Source: Nymphaea colorata (taxonomy: Eukaryota > Streptophyta > Magnoliopsida > Nymphaeales > Nymphaeaceae). From it: DNA of 64,000 nucleotides. The translations under genes were made by a program, and so were the position numbers. The number at the start of each line of letters is the position of its first letter. The first letter of the stretch is position 1. Location: contig NC_045151.1 of the NCBI RefSeq assembly GCF_008831285.2, positions 3,717,544 through 3,781,543 on the forward strand. Reading direction: 5' to 3'. The notes beneath the pieces were generated by a model, which made no database searches, was not told the origin of the DNA, and saw only the letters and a list, made by a program, of their open reading frames with translations. This document shows positions 22,400 to 33,981 of this stretch, one piece after another.

Positions 22400-24950
22400 C
22401 TTGTGTCAGTACAACAATTCTGAGACAAAAGTTCTTATAGCGAACTGGGTGCTTCACCATTTAGATAGGACCTAACTTTGTTGTTGACATGGATTGGGAA
22501 TACTTTTTTATCTTTTATTGTAGTGGGTCAACTATGAGCTCCAAAGAATGTTTTGCCCGAACATTTTTTGTTATTGCAATGGAAAAAGTGTGAGCTATGA
22601 ATTTATTGTGTATGCACTGGTGCATGTGTGTGTGTGTCCATATGGAAAAAGTGTGAGCTATGAATTTATCGTGGATCATTACGTTCTATGTGTGTATATA
22701 TATATATATATATGCACTGGTGCATGTGTGTGTTTGTGTGTTTGCATGTGTGGTACAGCTACAATATGTGTACACCTAGCAGTACCCATTACCCGCACTC
22801 TTTGAAATTGCAGTGTCTTACCCTCCATATCTGTAACAGCATCTGCATGTATGTGGTTTAAATTGACAGTTAACAAGTGGACAGTTCACATATATAATGC
22901 TGGTACATGAAGTCACCAAATAGTAGGCCTATGAGTTCGTCGGCTATAACATATCCTTTGCATTTGAATCATGAAATAATATTGATTATGTTTCTTACTG
23001 TTGCTATTACTATATTATTCCATGGTGGTAGTCAAGTATACACCGTTTTGTTTTAAGAATCACTTCCTTAGAATTGCTATTTGGTGCCGATTTCTTTGAC
23101 ACCATAACTTAGACAATCTTTCTGCTCCTTCACATTTGGAATCTAACAAAAAGTGTCATATATGCATATATATATATATATATATATATAACCAAAAAAA
23201 ATGTGTTACATGAAATTGATTTTTAACTTTTTTTAATATCAGGATTTCCCTTTTTTCCCCTTTTTTCTTTAATATCATGGTATTTTAAAAATATCATGAT
23301 ATTTTTGGCTGCCAGATAACTAAAAATGAAAAATCTGTTGCTAAAAAACCGTCGCCATAGGGGCATTGGTGACAATTTATAATATGCCAATGGTTCATGA
23401 TACTTGTAGCCATAGTTTACCTTACTTTCAGTGATAAGTTCTTAATTGTTAACTACCAGTAACTATTCAGTATCCAAAAGATATATATATATAATGAATG
23501 ATAGTTTTTACCATTTAGAGTCACTAAGCCATCTAAGCAGGGCTTCTCATTTGATGTAGATGGATGGTTAAAAAAATATAGAGAAAAAGGTGGAAACCAA
23601 TACTATATGACGAAAATATCCATCACCTTTTTTTCTTTTTTTTCATAACCATTCATCATGATGGATCGAACGGCCTTCCTTAGACGATTCGGTGACTTTA
23701 AAAAGCCAAAGTCACTATTCGATTTTGCACACACACACGCACACACACACATATATATAATGTGTATGTATGTTCATATGTGTATGTGTGTATGTACTTA
23801 CATGCATAGAAATGAAAATGAACTAAATCAATCTTTTTGAGGGGACTGGCTTTTCAGGTCCCTCACCTCCCTTGGTTCCACGAATCCTCGGGTGGACATG
23901 ATGGTTGACAAAAGAGAAAAAATAAGGGAGTGAATATAAGGAAGGGATTGATTAATTTTTTTCATTTTTTTGTATATTCGCCATTTTTTCTTCCAAGAAC
24001 AATGTTTTAAAATATTTTTTACCATTTCTCATTCCATTCAGATGATTCTCTGAATCGGTGACTTGGCCTAATGGACTCAATCTGATAGCATTCGGTGGAT
24101 GAATAGATGCTAGGTTATTTTGGTTTTCACCCCCTTCTTGGGCGTTTTCTCTGCCCTGATGTTGGACAAAGGCCTTCTTTGACATGAAATTGGGCTTCTT
24201 TACTGTGAGGGCTTAAAAGAACATCTTCACAGGAACGGTTAATAATGATGCAAGGAGGTGGGTAAATAGATGAACAATGGCTGGTAAAAATGTTCCATTG
24301 AATTGGGTCTTTTAAGGTGCATTTGGTACATGCCTTTCAGCCTTTCACATGTTAGAAAATGATGCAAGAATCTATTCAAGGAAAATGGCGGATGACATTT
24401 GTTTCTTTTTCCTTTTAAATTCTCTTGAAAACCAAGTCCTTGTGTTTAGAACACATGATTGGAAATGAAAAGGAAGAATTATAGAACTAAGCCACTTAGT
24501 ACATGCATAGTGTAATCATCTAGCGAGACAAAGAAGCTTTATGAGTTTTCCCCTAAATAGTTGTCAAATATTCACATGCATGCCAAAGAAAGAAGACCCT
24601 ATCAAGCTCTTGAATTTGTGAAGAGATGCATTTAGTCCATTGGCCTATCCCTTTCAACTGGTTTTCATGGTTGAGCATGTCTCTTGTATTTTTTTTCTTA
24701 CTGGCTGTTAATACACAAGGGTACATGTATGCCTGAGTTATTGGGTGCAATGTGAATAATGTCCTTGTTTTTCATAACAATCACATTTTTTCCCCTGTTA
24801 TTTGTGCATGGTGGATCTCATTTTTCATTTGTCATTTTGATGAATCTCTACAATCATTAATCAGAAACGCGTCTTGGCACTAAGATTAGTGGAGAATTAT
24901 AGTTAGATTTTTTATTTTCCTTTTTATCAAAGGGACTAGATCCACTACTG
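22400..24950. other. Single-copy AT-rich stretch
   Basis: Not matched elsewhere in the window. Contains a short tandem repeat (22578-22735), (AT)n and (CA)/(TG)n runs (22697-22715, 23165-23190, 23728-23790) and small minus frames (23828-24185, 24553-24750) without recognisable domains. No gene called. Confidence 0.5.
22578..22735. repeat. Short tandem repeat with palindromic block
   Basis: A 62-63 bp unit starting ATGGAAAAAGTGTGAGCTAT occurs at 22578 and 22640. The palindrome TGCACTGGTGCA occurs at 22614 and 22712, each followed by TGTGTGTG. Confidence 0.7.
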
Positions 24951-26400
24951 AATAATGAGGCTGGATGTATTGGTTCGAAGGCTTCTGTGGTTCATGGAAC
25001 CTATGTGGGAGAAGCTAATCATGAAAGCACCTCTCCTAAGGTGGTTGATGGCTCAAGGGAGGGATGAAGCATCAAACTCGTGAAGGGTCAAAGAGAAAGA
25101 ATGATGATGTTCAAGTCCTTAATCGGACATATTGTGAATCTAATTCAAGAATGAGAATATTGAGATGTATGAAATCAGACATGGAAAAACATGGATTCTT
25201 GTATAACTGCTTCAGACGCCACCGCCTTTCTTCATCTACATATCTCCATTATAAAAGAACATTGTTGCATGGAAGACTAAGATATGTGGGGCATGCTGAT
25301 CACTACTTCTTACTTTGAACTTGTGCAAAAGTTGTGGAGGTTGATGCTTGAATCCTCCACCTTGGGCTGCTAAAGTTTGAGAGAAGACTCCAGTGGATCG
25401 AGGAGCAAATAGACTGCAGCTGGCCATCAGTTTTTAAATTCACAAGCTAAATTTCTTTCAGTCTGCATACATTTAATAATTGGAAAAATCTGTAAGTTGT
25501 GTGCATTTGATATGCCCAGAATTCATGGAAATTTCAGCTGCTCGTCTTTGCCACAGGTCACCTCCTTCTCAAAAGCTTGCTTTTCACCAACTCACCACTT
25601 TTGTGACATGTTGCCTGCTTTCAGGTATTGTCCCTCAAGTCTCTCCCTTTCCCTCTTATTTATAAAATGTTGTAAGTCAGGTGAGTGAAGTGTATCCCAG
25701 ATCTTTTATGTGTGCCCGGTAGTTGGCTAAGTGTCATATACCTTTTGGCTCTTTTTTTGTCATTGTCCATTTTGTTCCCTATTCTGCTAACTTCACCATG
25801 TATACTGTCATACTCATCTTGTTTTTTGTCATAGACGCATTTCATTCTATATAGTTGTGTTGTTATGGTTACAGCTTTCTGTTTCTATCAATTGTTTAAT
25901 CTAAAAACATATAGATAGATGATTGTGGGCATGGAAGTTTGATATGAGTTATTTTTCATAGGGATTCAACTGTAGTAGTGGGCCTTTGTTTTTGTTGCTT
26001 GATTTGTTCTGATATTGATATCCCTTTGAACATTGAGACCTCAATGTGTATTGGTTTGGCTCTTGTGGTTTACTTTATGATACATAAGCCGTGTTTGTGG
26101 ATTCTTCTAATTTATTGATTAACATTTGGTGAAAACTACTCATTGTTCTGATGTCTGCCAATCTGAGTGTTAGTTAACTTCTTAATAATCCTTCTCCCTT
26201 TCATGCAGTTGCAAAATGTTTCTCATGATTCATACTTCATACGCTGCAGCCTGGTGGACCCACTGCTCCGTGTAGAAGTCAGTGGTACATGTGACTTGCA
26301 TTCATATGAATGCATGGGGTCAACTTTTGCTGTTATTCAATTCACATAATGTTAGTCTATTGAAGAACTTGGAGTAATTGTGAACACATTTAACAAGGAC
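24950..26400 (+). pseudogene. Possible exon remnants of an unidentified gene
   Basis: Base composition rises and coherent plus-strand reading appears: GCIGSKASVVHGTYVGEAN near 24962, a 25064-25318 frame, and ATAFLHLHISIIKEH near 25218, in shifting frames. Splice-like signals: TTTCTTTCAG before a 30 bp segment followed by GTAAGTTG (25454-25500), and TTTCATGCAG before LQNVSHDSYFIRC (from about 26210; frame to 26349). Pyrimidine-rich tracts lie between. I do not recognise the protein. It may be a truncated cellular gene carried with the insertion; stops within the first part argue against function. Confidence 0.3.
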
Positions 26401-26573
26401 TAGAAAACTAGCTAGAGCAGTCAGCCAGAATATAAATATATATATATATATCTATATACATATATATGTATATATATATATAATGCTTTTCATCCCAAAA
26501 AGGTCATTTAGTAAAATGTAAAGAGGAAGACAGACATGATAAGGTTATATGCAAAATAAATGAGGTATAACAA
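26401..26573. other. Lead-in to foldback 3 (B)
   Basis: AT run (26434-26482), then AATGTAAAGAGGAAGACAGACATGAT, the same lead-in as before foldbacks 1 and 2. Arm B starts here. Confidence 0.5.
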
Positions 26574-27000
26574 GGCTTTTGTGCTTCACTTGATGAAGAC
26601 TTCGGGAAAACAGTTAGCCAGCTGCACCCACGACTCCATGAGACAAGCAATTATATACAATGTAAGAACATTAGCAATAAGACAGCAGTGGATCTTCTCA
26701 ATCCATTGGAAAGCTGAAAATGGAAAAGGAAGCAAAAATTCACATGGTATGTGTAATTCTTTTGCAATTGTAAGCAAAAGTACTGATTGTTCCATGTTTC
26801 CATTAGTGACGAAACAGTCTTTCAGTCACATTCAGTACTTTTGCTTAAAAAAAATCAGTCAGTAGAATAATCTACATGCCATCTGAATTATTGTTTTCTT
26901 TTCCATTTTCAGCTCATCAATTGATTGAGGATGCTAATGTTCTTACATTGTGTCTACCTGTCTCATGGAGGCAGTAATCTGGACTAACTATCTTCCTATA
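26574..27000. repeat. Foldback 3 (B)
   Basis: Both arms present. The right arm is shortened (ends ATCTTCCTATACCTC). Its right arm and following sequence match the half foldbacks in A and C, showing what those lost. Confidence 0.8.
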
Positions 27001-27645
27001 CCTCATTCACATATTCAAGAACTTTATAAAGAGGTTCAATCTCACTGAGAAGGATGGACAATGGATTTTCACTAGTATCAGATACGTATCATTGGTCAGT
27101 TAGTCTGCTTTATTGAGTAGATCACCCACGTGTGCTTTCCAAACTTTCTCTAACTCATGCAGAGCCATTATTCAGAGGCAGAAAAGGCTCTCCAGATTTC
27201 CTGTATATATATATATATATATATATATATTACGTGCATTGATCATGAGACATTTAATTAATTGTGTTACATGGTTAACAAGGTGTTACTTATAAAATAT
27301 AATTTTCAAAATATTTTTACAAATAAATTATGTCAACCCTTGTGAAGTACTTGAATGATATATAATTTACAATTTTACGCCAAAGAAAAAAATATGTGGT
27401 ACCTTGTGAACTCCCTATTAAATCAATCAATCGGCCAATAACTCAGTTCTCATTGTCCACATGCTCAATGTATCATGGCATATTCCAAGCTTGTTTCACA
27501 AAGAGAAAAAAGTTAGGATTTCAGTTAATACAAGAAGCATCAGGAAGATTAAAAAAGTTAAAACAAGAGTGAAATTAACTCTAGATATTTTATGTGGTTG
27601 GGTAATTTTCTCAGTCGGCCATCTTGGAAATATCAACAACTAAAA
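27001..27645. repeat. Link, (AT)n and (AT)n-capped repeat (B)
   Basis: The link matches 1500-1698. AT array at 27202-27230, then TTACGTGCATTGATCATGAG and the family body. Confidence 0.6.
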
Positions 27646-28073
27646 TGAATATTTATGGATCTCAAACCTACCAATATATACATCAGTGAGAAAAAAAAAA
27701 GAGATTTATTAAACAACATTACGTAGATTCTGGATAGTCAACTGCTGAAATCACTAAAAAATTATTGGTTCACAATATACCAGCTGCAAGGGTTAAAGAA
27801 TTCATACAAAGAAATTTTTACAGTTCAAACAAATTATTTTATAAATTATCTTCTTGTTCATTAGAAAAACAAGTCACATAATTTTCTTACACACTTGTTT
27901 ACACATTAACAATGTTGTTATATAATTAAATCTGGCTAGTTAAAACTCTAAGTGTTTTTAACAGACCAAAGACTCTAGGCTTGTTTAGTAGCTTTAAAGC
28001 TTTTATGTTTTTGACTGCCATAAAAAATCAAAGAAATGAAACCAATATCTATAATAATAATGATATATATGTC

Positions 28074-28115
<42 letters not shown>

Positions 28116-28620
28116 TTGATCATGAAACATTTATTAATTTCATTACATGGTTAAGGAGGTGTCACTTATAAATAAATTTTTCGAAATGGTGAACAATTTA
28201 TAATTTATATTTACAAGGAAAAATAATGTCATACCTTGTGAAGTACTAGAATTATCAATAAAAGACTCTAAGCTGGTTTATTAGCATTAAAGCTTTTATG
28301 TTTTTTACTGCCATGAAAAATTAAAGAAATGAAACCAATATCTAAAATATTTTGGAATATATATATATATATGTATTCCAAAATATTTTAGATATATGTG
28401 TGTGTGTGTGTGTGTTACATGCATTGATTATGAAACATTTTTTAACTTCACTACATGGTTAATGAGCTGTCACTTATAAAAATGACTTTTTCAAAAAGGT
28501 GAACAATAGGCCAATATATGTTGAACCTTGTGACCCACCAACTAATTGACCAATCAGCCAATATATATGTACATCTATATAGTTGTCTCAACACAAAATC
28601 TCGTCTTAAATTTTCTCACT
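27646..28620. repeat. AT-rich spacer, (TG)n and single hairpin unit (B)
   Basis: Counterpart of 2130-3420. (AT)n(TG)n at 28072-28113. Only one of the hairpin units is present; its stems, 28338-28359 and 28374-28395, are perfectly complementary over 22 nt around an AT loop. Confidence 0.7.
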
Positions 28621-28973
28621 TTTAACAAATAGTAGCTTTAAGGATATGTCCCGGTTAATTAAGTAAGTAACTGGAAGATGAATTTGAGAAACTCCAATAG
28701 TGAAGGATGTGTTAGATTAATATAGCTGATAATATAACGATGTTTAAGGAAAAATATCTAAATACTAGCTGAACATGATGTTCGGACAACACAAGCAGAA
28801 AATAAGCATATTAATAAGATATGAATTGAAGCAACTGAAAAGCTATAGACAACAAAGCATCCTTCCAGTTAGACTATAAATTTAAAGAGAGAGGAAAAGA
28901 AAGAGAGATCTGATTAAATTTTAATTATTCTGGACAAAGAGTGACACAAAGAGAGAGAGAGAGAGACATATAC
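28621..28973. other. Sequence 3' of the TIR exon (B)
   Basis: Counterpart of 3421-3784; begins (minus strand) with the GTATATG donor. (GA)n tract 28945-28966. No coding sequence recognised. Confidence 0.4.
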
Positions 28974-29456
28974 CCATTCATGTCCTTGATCAGATTGAAG
29001 CCAGAGAGATTTCCGACTTTCTTCAATGCTTTTATCCATTTCCTCACCTCCGCTTGGTCTTGCTTCTTGTTGGATTGAAGATCCTTAAATGCAGATTTAA
29101 AGGGCCATGACAAGACCGGCATTATCTCCTTCCCACACTCCACACTTTTGGTCACCTCTTTTAAGCACCATTTTGATTATGCAAACCGTTTGCATAAGAT
29201 GAGGACAAAGATCTTGGACCTCTCTATGTATTCAAATAGTTTCTCCATATCCTCCTCCTTTTCCAACCTTCCATTGTCTATGAAGGTGGAAATACCATGC
29301 TCCTCAAGGCCGTCATAAAGACGTCCAATCAAACACTTTCTGGTGTCTTCGCCCCTGAAGCTGAGAAACACTTCAAACAAAGATCCACAACTCTTGGTGA
29401 AGACGGTGAAGGAGTTAATGGCTCCACCCCTTCCCCTGCCTCCATGTTTCCTCTAA
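28974..29456 (-). pseudogene. TIR-domain exon of an NLR, one stop codon (B)
   Basis: The best-preserved of the three. FEVFLSFRGEDTRKC, YDGLEEHGISTFID, KLFEYIERSKIFVLIL and then, in the same frame after one TAA (29177-29179), SKWCLKEVTKSVEC, QAEVRKWIKALKKVG and GFNLIKDMNGY up to the donor at 28974/28973. The glutamate equivalent to the TIR NADase catalytic residue is present (29156-29158). The region between the VEC segment and the EVRKW helix is short compared with usual plant TIR domains. The upstream ATG frame (MEAGEGVEPLTPSPSSP) is again one base out of register. No NB-ARC or LRR follows. Confidence 0.88.
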
Positions 29457-29825
29457 TTCCTCTATTAACATTTTGTTTGTTAGAAAATTTCCTCAAAAGC
29501 ATGCAGAGGACATCTTCCTGCAAGAAATCCTTGATTCGTTGATGGAAGACATGACAAAAGAGAACCAAATGTTCCTCTTACCAAATGCTGATTTGGCTTC
29601 CTAGGAAACAAGTAGCATTTCATATTTTGTGTGTGCTCCTTTTATGAAATGCATAGCACAGGCTAAGGCAGGCAAATTGAGGTTGTATATCCCACTCCTA
29701 GAGTGTCCAAAAAAGGCATTTATGTTCTTTGCATTATGCTATCAAGCACCATCAACCAGTGTTAGATAAGAAGAACACTATGTTTTATACTACACATTTC
29801 CAAAACCCCGAAATTTTCTAGCCAG

Positions 29826-31335
29826 ACGTGTCTCTTGATATCACCCTACCATAACCATTGATACACGCCCTTTTTTGCAACCTTAGAACCTTATTCTATT
29901 CTAGTGCCAAATAAAAAATCTATCAAGGTCACCCATATGGGACCTTGACTCCCCACCGAACACACTGCACCAAATTCACAATGCAAATTTTAAGCAATGT
30001 AGATTGAATGTAACAGAAAGAAAATGTTTGGATGTCCAAAACGGCCAAACAGCCCCTTAACACAGATTTACTTTTAATGATAAAATTAGAGTAAAAGGAA
30101 AGCCCCATAAGACTTGTTTGGCATCATAAACACTAGTTTAGTATTTCATAAATCTATTGCAAAGATTGTGATAGTTTGATGAAACATAAAAAATAATGTT
30201 CCATGAAATATATTATTACTATTAATGCAAATTCATCAAACTCATGCTGCGAAACACCTCAAAAAAAATAAAAAAGGAAAAATGGATGGCCAATTTTCTT
30301 GTAAGGGCCCAACAAACAGACGTTACATGTTCCAGTACTGTATTTGTTCCAATGCACACTACTAGGCACACCAACCCACATCCATTCTGTTTGATTAACG
30401 AACCATTTCTCAATATTGAAAGAACCCGATTATGCATCCTTGGTTCCAATCATTCACCACGTTTTCATTACTAATAAAAAAACAGCGTTGCTATATCTAG
30501 TGAAGGCATGTATGCCTTCATTTTATTTTATTTTTGCAAATATAAACTTCTGTTTTGAATTACTGATTACAAAATCTAAATATGTGCCTCCACATTTCCT
30601 TTAAAAAAAATTGTCTTCGACCAAAGCAGGTTATGTATGCCGCACAGGGCATGAAATTTTTGCATGCTAATATAGATCGTTACAAAAATACTCCTGGTTA
30701 ATAAAAAAGGCTTTTTATAGAGATAGAAAAATAGAAGGAAATTAAAAGTCTAAAAAATATATATTTTTATATAATTTCCACAACATTGCAACCCCTACCA
30801 TGTTTTCTCTTTACCGTATATGTGTTACATGCACAAACCGGTGCACTTTACTAACCGAGTCTTTAATCGCCCGCTCAAAGGCCACACTTGTTAACCTTTT
30901 GATTTGCCTGTTTCCATTTTAGCACAAATGCTGGCATTCATAATCTGCTCAAAGGTCGTGCTTGAATGATTGATTTTTTTTAAAAAATGAAATTCTTATG
31001 ATTTTTTTCTTTGAGTGAGTGGGAGGTAATTTGCAACATACCATACTGAAAAGTGACCCAAAATCCTCACCATGCCCCCTGCCTTAGGGGGCATGAACTA
31101 CATCAGCTTCAACTATGGCAGAACTACACCCTTCAACTTAGCTACCATATTCCACCACTTAAGACGCATAAGCATAATACCTATGTAAATCGAACTAAAG
31201 ACCTGCATTTTCATAGGTCCCAAACACGACCAGTTTTGCTGTGCCTTTTGAGGCAACTCAATTCTTATGTGTAAAAGCTACAATGACAATACATAGGTCT
31301 GTAAACTTTACATCTTCAAATACATAGATCTCAAG
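29826..31335. repeat. M1 module (B)
   Basis: Full-length relative of 4681-6200. Contains a family 2 MITE-like element (30112-30259) and, at 31071-31095, a perfect 10 bp hairpin (CATGCCCCCT, loop GCCTT) that the A and C copies lack. Confidence 0.65.
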
Positions 31336-31850
31336 TCAATCTCCCTCCCCCCCGGCTTGACATCCTTAAATTTGAGGTATAATGTATACAAGGATTTATA
31401 TCTTCTAAAGTCTGAGATAATTGGAAGCATCTCAAAAGAAATACTTACGTGTTAGCAGCTATGACCATCCTTCTCACTTCCTACAAATCTAACAAGTGTA
31501 ACAATAAGTCAGAGATTTATTTTAGACAATCCAGCCAGAGGGCATGATACATCATCCCCCTCTTGGCATATGCCTTTTATCAACTTTAGTTTTAATAATT
31601 TTCATTTGAGACTCCTACTTCAAATGCAATCCTACAAATAAGCATCAATTTTTCTCCTCACTTGTGTGGCCGCTCGTGTGGGGGTCACTTTAATTTATTC
31701 CATCTTGTATGTGGAGAAATGAAGAAGCAAAAAAAGACACCACAAATCATCACCAATGCTACATGTATAGCATTAAGTTGATTTAGTAGAATGTAAAGAA
31801 AGACAAACACGATAGGGTTATTTTCTATGCAAAATAAGTGAGTCATAACA
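31336..31850. other. Spacer before foldback 4 (B)
   Basis: Counterpart of 6201-6724. No gene seen. Confidence 0.4.
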
Positions 31851-32400
31851 TTGTTTTTGTGCTTCACTTTGTCGGAATTTTGGGAAGACAGTTAGTTTGC
31901 TGCACCCAAGACTCCATGTGACAGGCAATTATACACAATATAAGAACATAAAGCAATAAGTGGGTCTTTGTCAATCCATTGAGAAGCTGAAGATGGCAAA
32001 GGAAGCAACAATTAACAAGGTATGTATAAGTCTATTGTACTTGTAAGCAAAAGTCTGAATGTTTCATCACTACTACGGGAACTATGTAATCTCAAAACCA
32101 GTAGCTTCTTTTCCTCAATTGGATGAGTCCAACAAGTTCAATGGTCCCAATAGAGATGAAAAAATGTCGTTTAGCTACGTGATCCCAAGTCACAATCCTG
32201 ATAGTACAATAGAATTAATCTACATGCCTTTCGAATTCTTGCTTTCTTTTCCATTTTCAGCTTCTCAATAGATAGGGAAAGACCCATCAACGTGTTATTG
32301 CTAATGTTCTTACGTCGTGTCTATCTGTCTCATGGAAGCTTGGGTAATCCTGACTAACTATCTTCCTGAAGTCTAAATCAACTGATTTTACAAAACCTTT
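31851..32400. repeat. Foldback 4 (B)
   Basis: Positional counterpart of foldback 1, with the same block order in both arms. The distal right end is altered (ACTGATTTTACAAAACC). Confidence 0.8.
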
Positions 32401-33480
32401 TGCCTCATTCACATATTCAAGAACTTTATGAAGACAATCTGACTAAAGGATATACAACACGGTGACATTAGTATGAAATGCTTAAAACTTGAGGTCACTC
32501 TTATCAAGCTCAGAATGATACTTGGATTTGTCCTTCAACAACCAAATTTGTAGAAAAAATTTATGTGAGGAGTAAGATATTGGAAAATAACACTTCATGC
32601 AACATTATACGCTTAAGTCAAAAAACGTAGGTTCTAATGTATCAAAAACAGAAATGGCCATTTCAGGTTCCAATATTGTTGTTGCCATTTTTATTATATA
32701 TATGACAAGAATGATGATTTTAGGTTTCAACATTATTTTTGACATCAGAGGCCACTTGTCATTTACCACTTCTAATTGTGCATTCCAAACTTCATGTATT
32801 TGTATCTAAATTTTGCTAAATTATGCTTGTGCTTTATTTGAGAGAATAGCGTTGGCAAAAGGACTTCTCACATCCTACATTGTCTAAAAACTAAGATGTC
32901 ATAGACTTATACAACGGTGATATAGTTCTAGTACTTGTGCAGCAAATTATTTAAATTTGGAAGCTATACAGAAAAAGAAAAAAAGTTTTTGTCACCATTT
33001 ATTTGATAACAGTAATAGAAATGTTAGATTTTAGTATTAGGTATTTTCGGCATAGAATGATATATATATATATATATTGATTGTGAGAGAGAAATTGGTA
33101 CTTACTAAACCCTGGGTGCAAACCCTATAAAAAATCATTTTGACCACTGGTTTTTCCAATATAAATGGTTGAAAAAATTTGATTGAAAAAGTTACTCCTT
33201 ATGCTAGATTATTAAAATACCCTTCTTCAATTGTTCTCAGCTGTCCATCTTCAAATCAATGGGAAAAAATATTGTTTATGTATCTAAACCTACCAATCAC
33301 TCTCTCTCTCACATAATTTTTCCAATATAAATGGTTGAAAAAAATTGGGAGAAAAAGTTAGACATTTATGCTAGATTATTAAAATACCCTTATTGAATTG
33401 TTCTGAGCTGTCCATCTTGCAAAATCAATGGATAAAATTATAGTTTATGGGACTCATACCGACAATGTCTCTCACTCTCT
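32401..33480. repeat. Post-foldback module M2 (B)
   Basis: Counterpart of 7266-8390. Double TTTCAACATT/TTCCAATATT block at about 32668 and 32727. No gene. Confidence 0.6.
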
Positions 33481-33600
33481 CTATATATATATATATACAG
33501 ATAGGAATAACGGGTATAACGGGTATGATCGTTTATCCAGGGAGGCCATGTACCCAGCAATGACTAGATAGGAATAACGGGTATGATCGTTTATCCTAAT
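33480..33600. other. Deletion junction with filler (B)
   Basis: An AT run equivalent to 8408-8428 is joined to sequence equivalent to about 10345. Between them AGATAGGAATAACGGGTA...ATGATCGTTTATCC occurs twice (33499-33539 and 33565-33597), separated by 25 bp (AGGGAGGCCATGTACCCAGC...) found nowhere else in the window. Confidence 0.7.
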
Positions 33601-33981
33601 AATCTTCACCATATATTTCATCTTATTTTATTTTAGCAAATATATACTTCTGGTTAGGCTGAGAATTCGAATTATGTGCCTTCAAATTTCATTTTGAACA
33701 AATCACGTCTACCAAAAATCACCATATATCTTAACCTATTTATTTGTCATCAGAATTTGAGAAAAAGCGGACTAAATAAGTTGAAATAATTGATCATTCA
33801 CGTAAACTATTGAAATTTTAATGACTAGTGCACCACTAGATGTGCTTCTATTTGAACACGAACGATGGTGTTTAAAATCTCTCCACCTGCAAACATATGC
33901 ATGCCCATTCTAAAGGACGTTATTGCAATGAACAAGATAGAGACAGGTTAGAAGCTAGTTTTCTTTCTGAACAACTTTTTG
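33601..33981. other. Tail of the diverged M1-like module (B)
   Basis: Counterpart of 10375-10739. No gene seen. Confidence 0.5.

Larger units (their letters stand above)
16509..22400 (-). mobile_element. Endogenous pararetrovirus (Caulimoviridae), copy 1
   Basis: Minus-strand integrated fragment of about 5.9 kb. Order along the strand: coat-protein C-terminus with zinc knuckle, 30K-type movement protein, first retropepsin-like domain, linking ORF, second retropepsin-like domain, RT, RNase H, post-pol ORF, intergenic segment with TATAAG. There is no integrase and no LTR, which separates it from Ty3-type retrotransposons. Multiple stops and frameshifts make it defective. The 3' edge is sharp (16508/16509, identical in copy 2); the 5' edge near 22400 is uncertain. 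No tRNA-Met primer site was found. Confidence 0.85.

Noticed and set aside
16509-22400. Ty3/gypsy LTR retrotransposon instead of pararetrovirus
   Set aside because: No LTRs and no integrase after RNase H; a coat-type zinc knuckle with basic and acidic flanks, a movement-protein-like domain and an ORF after pol point to Caulimoviridae.
16509-22500. tRNA-Met primer binding site of the pararetrovirus
   Set aside because: No convincing match was seen on the minus strand; the leader region is probably missing from this copy.
22679-22876. Minus-strand His/Thr-rich frame (also 23658-23840, 8318-8604)
   Set aside because: Translations of (TG)n, (CA)n and (GA)n tracts.
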